From a bacterium (GTDB taxonomy: Bacteria; Bacillota_I; Bacilli_A; RF39; UBA660): a DNA stretch of 37,615 bases. The notes under the pieces were generated by a model. That model was not told the origin of the DNA. It did not search any database and saw nothing but the letters and a program-made list of their open reading frames with translations. The DNA is taken from NCBI GenBank assembly GCA_030524925.1, contig JAUNFS010000008.1:1-37615 (forward strand), given 5' to 3'. Both the position numbers and the translations under genes were made by a program. Positions 33,270-37,615 of the stretch are shown here, one piece after another (position 1 is the first letter of the stretch; every line of letters starts with the position of its first letter).

Positions 33270-33908
33270 TTATTTAGTAAAGATTTGTTTAAATAGTTTA
33301 GGAATATCATCTTTAATTTCAATGATTTCTTTAGTTTTTGGATGAGTAAACTTTAGATAGTATGCATGAAGAGCTAGGCGGTTTATGGGATTTTTGATTG
33401 CACCATACTTTTTATCCCCTGTTAGAGGATGCTTTAAATTAGCAAGTCCTACTCTAATTTGATTTTTTCTACCAGTAAGAATTTCAATATCTAAAAGGGT
33501 ATAAGCTTTGGTACTATCCACTATTTCATAATTAGTTATAGCGAGTTTGCCCTTATCTTTAGTAGTAGCATAAGTTTTTAAAGTTTTATCTTCAGTTAGA
33601 TATTCTTTAATCGTGCCTGATTTAGTCATTTTGCCTTCCACTACTCCATAATATTTACGAGTGACTTTAGTCCAATTATCTTGAAAGTAATTTTTTGTTT
33701 CTTCATTTTTAGCAAACATGACTAAGCCACTAGTTTCTTTATCAAGTCTATGGACGATAAATACTTTTTGATTTTTCTTATGTAAATAATCGTAGACTTC
33801 GTTATATAGCGTATTATTGGTCTTGCCATCACTAATAGTGAGAATTTTGGGTTCTTTATTTATTATTAAAATATTTTTATCTTCATATAATATTTTTAGT
33901 TTTTTCAT
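33270..33908 (-). CDS. RluA-family pseudouridine synthase
   Basis: It isomerises uridine to pseudouridine in rRNA or tRNA. The catalytic motif HRLDKETSGLVMFAKN carries the Asp nucleophile, and NQIRVGLANLKHPLTGDKKYG is the second signature. No S4 domain is present at the N-terminus, so it resembles the short RluA/YlyB-like branch; the RNA target is unknown. The frame opens at 33962, but the first codons lie in the upstream terminator and a -10 box sits at 33924, so that start is not credible. GTGAT before the ATG at 33908 is the best start (212 aa). Confidence 0.9.
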   Translation of the reverse strand: MKKLKILYEDKNILIINKEPKILTISDGKTNNTLYNEVYDYLHKKNQKVFIVHRLDKETSGLVMFAKNEETKNYFQDNWTKVTRKYYGVVEGKMTKSGTIKEYLTEDKTLKTYATTKDKGKLAITNYEIVDSTKAYTLLDIEILTGRKNQIRVGLANLKHPLTGDKKYGAIKNPINRLALHAYYLKFTHPKTKEIIEIKDDIPKLFKQIFTK

Positions 33909-33923
33909 AGACATCACAGATAT

Positions 33924-33929
33924 ATTATA
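33924..33929 (-). promoter_or_regulatory. Putative -10 box of the RluA-family gene
   Basis: A perfect TATAAT on the minus strand, just after a terminator T-run and 15-20 bp before the start codon. No -35 box is clear. Confidence 0.45.
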
Positions 33930-33931
33930 AT

Positions 33932-33963
33932 AAAAAAACGTGAATAAAACTAGTCTATTCACG
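33932..33963 (-). terminator. Terminator of the tandem paralogue operon
   Basis: CGTGAATA pairs with TATTCACG (8 bp, 9-nt loop), followed by seven Ts on the minus strand. The 5' arm includes part of the stop codon of the 33959-35734 gene. Confidence 0.85.
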
Positions 33964-35734
33964 AAACTATTTTGTATGGACTATTGGCAGTGCCAGCACC
34001 TGATGAAATAGTAACACTAGAGTTAAGCGATATTGCGGGTCTAATACCTTTGTCATCAGTAACACTTACTGGATATAAATAAGTATTCCCAAAACTCCCA
34101 AGAACAAGAGCCCCTGCTGGAAGATCTGGTGTGGCATTAGTTAGATATAAAATCGGAGACAACGCCATCCAACCATCAGATGTAGCATTTTGATTCAAAT
34201 AATGATATGATGAACTATTAAGTGCTAGACCGCCAGCGAAAGTAACTTCTTCCATAGTAAGTAACCCTATTTTACCGTAACCATTTAATGCGCCATTACC
34301 ATACACTGTATCACTTACTGTAAACTTGGATAACTTTCCATTACTACCATCTACACATGTAAAATCCAGTTCTTCTGTGTATAATAAATTTGACACTGTA
34401 TTATAATAATTTGTATTGTCCCCATAACCAAAGTTAGTTTCAACAGAAAGATTTAATGGGTCGAATCCCGAATTAGAAACTACACCTTTATTATTACACC
34501 ATATTGTATCTGCAAGCTGAGTATCATTAAAATCAGATTGCTTAGAAAGTACATTCGTATACCATTTATTTAAATTCGTTAATATTGTACTTGGATTAGT
34601 GTTGGCATGGGTCGCAGCATAAGTGCTTGAATTTGGTGTTCCATACATAAATCCGATGTAGGCATTATCATTATTATTATCGTTAAATTTTGATAAATAT
34701 GTATTACCAGTATATCTAGCAAATGCTAAATTATTGCCTGTTACATTACAAGGAGTATTACTTGCCGGTGTATTATTACTATCTGTTAATCCATTATAAT
34801 TATATAAGACTAATTTAATTGAACCATCACCAGTAATGTGCACTATTCGCCAGCACATATTGGCATACTCTACATAATTATTTTCTACAGCTCCTCTAAA
34901 ATAATATGAGGTTCCATAGTCATCATTAGTTGATGCTAATACAGCTTCAGTCTCTGCACTACTTGTTGTTCCTGGCACTGTAAGTGGTTCACTTACTACA
35001 TTATCTCTTTTGATAGCTCCCAGTATCGTATCGCCACTGGCACTATACCAATTATTTGGTGCGGCTATTGTGGTATCCTCTTCTATCTCATCAGTTGTTA
35101 TCTCAATCTTTGCCCCAAATATCTTATTCTTATCAGTATCTTGTGATATATGATTGTCAGGAAAATAGATATTGAATGTGTATGTATGAACGACATTTTC
35201 GCCTGGCATAAAATATCCACTACCAAGGATAGTTCCAGTTGTATTTGCTCCTGTTGGTATATCTTGCCAAGCACGTATATCTACTACTTTTCCATTATCA
35301 CTGTCTTCTTTACTTCCTATTAAAGTATATTTTAGTGCTCCACTAGAAAACTGATTTTGTGGTATTACTAACTTTATATTATATGGCATCTTCATATTCT
35401 TTGATGCATCAGTAGTATTAGTTCCTGTTAATGTAAATGTTTTAGTTCCAACTGGAGTATACTCACTTTGATTACAATAATATGCTCCAGTTTGTTTAGT
35501 ACACTCATTTTTTGCTGGTGTTGGCTGTACATTTTCTGTAATTTGCACACTATTAGTATTAGCAAACTTTATCTTTAACTGACCTGCTCCTACTTTTAAA
35601 GTTGCCTCAGTTTCTCCCTGACTTATTCCGGCTGTAAAAAAAGCATAAGTTCCACCTATTACAGCTATAAGTGAAGTTGCTAGTAACATTATTAGGTATG
35701 CCATTTTATTGTTGTTTGTTTCTATTGGATTCAT
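33959..35734 (-). CDS. Secreted SipW/TasA-like N-terminus with FGE/lectin-like C-terminus (paralogue 1)
   Basis: The N-terminus (KMAYLIMLLATSLIAVIGGTYAFFTA) is a membrane segment with the TYAFFTA end seen in SipW-cleaved TasA/camelysin-type proteins. Residues 30-225 are almost identical to the next gene. The C-terminal domain (about 265-591) shares YFRGAVENNYVEYANMCWRI, ADTIWCNN, GKLSKFTVSD and GLLTMEEVTFAGG with both relatives and ends in WMALSPI ... GIRPAISLNSS ... SPYKIVS. In the variable-like stretch only 24 of 37 codons end in C or T, so there is no sign of recent DGR mutation. It follows the paralogue by 24 bp and ends at a strong terminator. The function is unknown, probably extracellular binding. 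Confidence 0.75.
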   Translation of the reverse strand: MNPIETNNNKMAYLIMLLATSLIAVIGGTYAFFTAGISQGETEATLKVGAGQLKIKFANTNSVQITENVQPTPAKNECTKQTGAYYCNQSEYTPVGTKTFTLTGTNTTDASKNMKMPYNIKLVIPQNQFSSGALKYTLIGSKEDSDNGKVVDIRAWQDIPTGANTTGTILGSGYFMPGENVVHTYTFNIYFPDNHISQDTDKNKIFGAKIEITTDEIEEDTTIAAPNNWYSASGDTILGAIKRDNVVSEPLTVPGTTSSAETEAVLASTNDDYGTSYYFRGAVENNYVEYANMCWRIVHITGDGSIKLVLYNYNGLTDSNNTPASNTPCNVTGNNLAFARYTGNTYLSKFNDNNNDNAYIGFMYGTPNSSTYAATHANTNPSTILTNLNKWYTNVLSKQSDFNDTQLADTIWCNNKGVVSNSGFDPLNLSVETNFGYGDNTNYYNTVSNLLYTEELDFTCVDGSNGKLSKFTVSDTVYGNGALNGYGKIGLLTMEEVTFAGGLALNSSSYHYLNQNATSDGWMALSPILYLTNATPDLPAGALVLGSFGNTYLYPVSVTDDKGIRPAISLNSSVTISSGAGTANSPYKIVS

Positions 35735-35758
35735 CTACTTTCTATTATGATTATTAAT

Positions 35759-37519
35759 TTACGATTGTACCTTATATGGGTCGGTTGCTGTACCTGTGCC
35801 TGTTACTTTGGTAGAAGATACTAGTGATAAAGCCGGACGTAACCCTAACGCAATGTTAACATCACCACGACTAACAAATCCTACACCAGAAACATCCCAG
35901 ACAGATGGTACACCACTGAAACAAAGAGGAGACATAGTCCACCACCAATTTGAATTAGCATTTTGCCTTAGATAATATGATGAGTTTGTCGTTTTATAAA
36001 CTACACCAGCAAAGGCCATTTCGTCTGCCGTTAGTAGTCCTATTTTTGCATAGCCACTTAATGCTCCATTTCCGTACTCTGTATCACTTACTGTAAACTT
36101 AGATAACTTTCCTCCATTATTATCATTTGGACATATTAGACTTGGTCCTGTTCCACCAGCTTTCCAAGATGAGGCCTGTACTAATCTTTTAATAGCATTA
36201 TAATATGTTTGTTTATTTCCATAGCCGTAATTTGTTCCTAAGGGTAAATTGTCTGGATTAAATGTTGCATCAGTTACTGCGCCTTTATCATTACACCATA
36301 TTGTATCTGCTAATTGACTACTACTAAAGCCTGGTTGTTTTGAAAGGACATTTGTATACCATTTATTTAGATTAATTAATATTGTGCTAGCATTTATATT
36401 AGTATGTGAAGATGTATAGTTATTTGAGTCAGCTGTTCCATACATGAATCCTACATAAGCATTATCTGTATAATTTATATTAAATTTTGTGGTGTAACTA
36501 TCTGCTTCATACCTTGCTAAAGCTATATTGTCACCTTTTACGCTACACGGTATATTACTGCTTGGTGTCTGATTAGTACTAGTTAAACCATTATAATTAT
36601 ATAAAACTAATTTAATTGAACCATCTCCTGTTATTCTTACAATACGCCAGCACATATTAGCATATTCAACAAAGTTATTGTTAACAGCTCCTCTAAAATA
36701 ATACGACGTACCGTAATCGTCTTCTGTACTAGCAAGAACTGCTTCGGTATCGGATGAAATTTCAGAGCCAGGTTCTGTAATTGTTTTACTTAATGTATTA
36801 TTACTCTTTATCGCTTCTAACAATGTTCCGCCACTTGCACTATACCAGCCTTTTGGTATAGAGTCTTTTATTTCATCATTTGTTACTTCTATTAGGCCTC
36901 CAAATATTTTATTCTTATCTGCATCTTGTGATATATGATTATCTGGAAAGTAGATATTTAATGTATATGTGTGAACTACATTTTCTCCTGGCATAAAATA
37001 TCCACTGCCTAAGACAGTTCCAGTTGTATTTGATCCAGTTGGTATATCTTGCCAAGTATCTATATTTACTACTTTTCCGTTGTCGTTTGCTTCTTTACTT
37101 CCAACTAAAGTATATTTTAATGCTCCACTTGAAAATTGATTTTGTGGTATTATTAACTTTATATTATATAGCATCTTCATGTTTTTTGAGGCATCTGTGG
37201 TATTAGTTCCAGTTAATGTAAATGTTTTTACTCCAACGGGTTCGTACTCACTTTGATTACAGTAATATGCACCTGTTTGTTTAGTACATTCATTTTTAGC
37301 TGGAGTTGGTTGTACGTTTTCTGTAATTTGAATACTATTGGTATTAGTAAACTTTATCTTTAATTGCCCAGCACCTACTTTTAAAGTTGCTTCGGTTTCA
37401 CCTTGACTTATTCCCGCAGTAAAAAAAGCATAGGTTCCTCCTATTACTGCAATAAGTAGGCTTGCAAGTAACATTATTAGGTATGCTATTTTATTGTTGT
37501 TTGCTTCCACTATGATCAT
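35759..37519 (-). CDS. Secreted SipW/TasA-like N-terminus with FGE/lectin-like C-terminus (paralogue 2)
   Basis: This has the same layout as paralogue 1: a membrane/signal segment ending GGTYAFFTA, a near-identical first 225 residues (GETEATLKVGAGQLKIKF) and a C-terminal domain (about 260-586) ending WWWTMSPL ... GLRPALSLVSS ... DPYKVQS. The variable-like part (residues 532-560) has 20 of 29 NNY codons, intermediate between the other two family members. It is the first gene of a two-gene operon, with a promoter at 37534-37562. Both genes have AGAAAGTAG rather than a good Shine-Dalgarno site before the ATG. The function is unknown. Confidence 0.75.
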   Translation of the reverse strand: MIIVEANNNKIAYLIMLLASLLIAVIGGTYAFFTAGISQGETEATLKVGAGQLKIKFTNTNSIQITENVQPTPAKNECTKQTGAYYCNQSEYEPVGVKTFTLTGTNTTDASKNMKMLYNIKLIIPQNQFSSGALKYTLVGSKEANDNGKVVNIDTWQDIPTGSNTTGTVLGSGYFMPGENVVHTYTLNIYFPDNHISQDADKNKIFGGLIEVTNDEIKDSIPKGWYSASGGTLLEAIKSNNTLSKTITEPGSEISSDTEAVLASTEDDYGTSYYFRGAVNNNFVEYANMCWRIVRITGDGSIKLVLYNYNGLTSTNQTPSSNIPCSVKGDNIALARYEADSYTTKFNINYTDNAYVGFMYGTADSNNYTSSHTNINASTILINLNKWYTNVLSKQPGFSSSQLADTIWCNDKGAVTDATFNPDNLPLGTNYGYGNKQTYYNAIKRLVQASSWKAGGTGPSLICPNDNNGGKLSKFTVSDTEYGNGALSGYAKIGLLTADEMAFAGVVYKTTNSSYYLRQNANSNWWWTMSPLCFSGVPSVWDVSGVGFVSRGDVNIALGLRPALSLVSSTKVTGTGTATDPYKVQS

Positions 37520-37533
37520 CTACTTTCTTTTTT

Positions 37534-37562
37534 ATTATATTATATTTTTATTTTTTATACAA
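37534..37562 (-). promoter_or_regulatory. Putative promoter of the tandem paralogue operon
   Basis: TTGTAT (37562-37557), a 17-bp spacer and TATAAT (37539-37534), 15 bp before the start codon. Confidence 0.5.
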
Positions 37563-37564
37563 GT

Positions 37565-37594
37565 AAAAATCCACCCTTAAAAAGGGTGGTTTTT
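37565..37594. terminator. Bidirectional intrinsic terminator
   Basis: CCACCCTT pairs with AAGGGTGG around a 3-nt loop, flanked by AAAAAT on the left and TTTTTCT on the right. It can therefore end transcripts on either strand and probably closes a gene beyond the right edge. Confidence 0.85.
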
Positions 37595-37599
37595 CTCTG

Positions 37600-37614
37600 A
37601 AGCCTATAAGGCTT
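37600..37614. repeat. Short palindrome at the right edge
   Basis: AAGCC-TATAA-GGCTT with perfect 5-bp arms, next to the bidirectional terminator. It may be part of a structure cut off by the window edge. Confidence 0.4.
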
Positions 37615-37615
37615 G

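Noticed and set aside
34010-34260. Active DGR variable region in paralogue 1
   Set aside because: Only 24 of 37 codons end in C or T, the stretch has many NNA/NNG codons, and no downstream hairpin other than a normal terminator is present.
1-37615. Alternative genetic code (UGA as Trp), suggested by low GC and Mollicutes-like content
   Set aside because: UGA ends ftsX, yvcK, spoVAD and the 33959-35734 gene, and Trp is encoded by UGG.

Overview
The window is AT-rich Gram-positive chromosome with short intergenic gaps, clear Shine-Dalgarno sites (usually AGGTGA-like) and sigma-A style promoters. UGA is a stop: the ftsX/peptidase and yvcK/whiA junctions are ATGA overlaps and Trp is UGG, so this is not the Mollicutes code. 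The mix of spore genes (sigF, spoVAC/D/E), whiA, yvcK, RNase J, ftsEX, mraY and a T-box suggests an uncultured low-GC Bacillota, perhaps a reduced gut lineage of the Bacilli/Erysipelotrichia type. The placement is inference. No rRNA, tRNA, CRISPR array, insertion sequence or complete phage module was recognised.

Layout. 1-5.5 kb: an AlbA_2/ATPase-fold regulator-like protein, a sortase-type surface protein, and aspS behind a T-box leader. 5.5-10.7 kb: an AAA/DUF4143 ATPase with a near-consensus promoter and three 33-bp repeats, a small putative membrane protein, then nucleoside kinase > surface protein > gap. 10.8-14.7 kb: clpP, an Ig-like membrane-anchored protein, and a 670-residue secreted protein whose C-terminus looks like the variable region of a diversity-generating retroelement (DGR) target. 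14.7-19.5 kb: yvcK-whiA and ftsE-ftsX-M23 peptidase. 19.6-22.2 kb: an rmuC/VTT pair and an EamA transporter. 22.3-26.4 kb: a wall-synthesis block (PASTA PBP, mraY, ftsW-like). 26.5-30.6 kb: a sporulation block read leftward: unknown membrane protein > STAS protein > sigF > spoVAC > spoVAD > spoVAE > terminator. 30.8-33.3 kb: rnj and a ZIP transporter on the plus strand. 33.3-37.5 kb: an RluA-type pseudouridine synthase and two tandem paralogues of the secreted protein.

How the parts connect. MraY, the FtsW-type polymerase and the PASTA transpeptidase form a septal or spore-cortex synthesis set. FtsEX with its adjacent LytM peptidase is the matching hydrolase module. The spore block would switch on forespore transcription and dipicolinic-acid uptake.

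Two observations deserve most attention. First, the 3' end of the 670-residue gene has 29 of 30 consecutive codons ending in C or T and 56% GC, and is followed by a hairpin that is not an intrinsic terminator. Second, the spoIIA-like operon has no room for spoIIAB, and its STAS protein lacks the serine that SpoIIAB phosphorylates. No reverse transcriptase or template repeat was seen, so the DGR reading needs the flanking genome.
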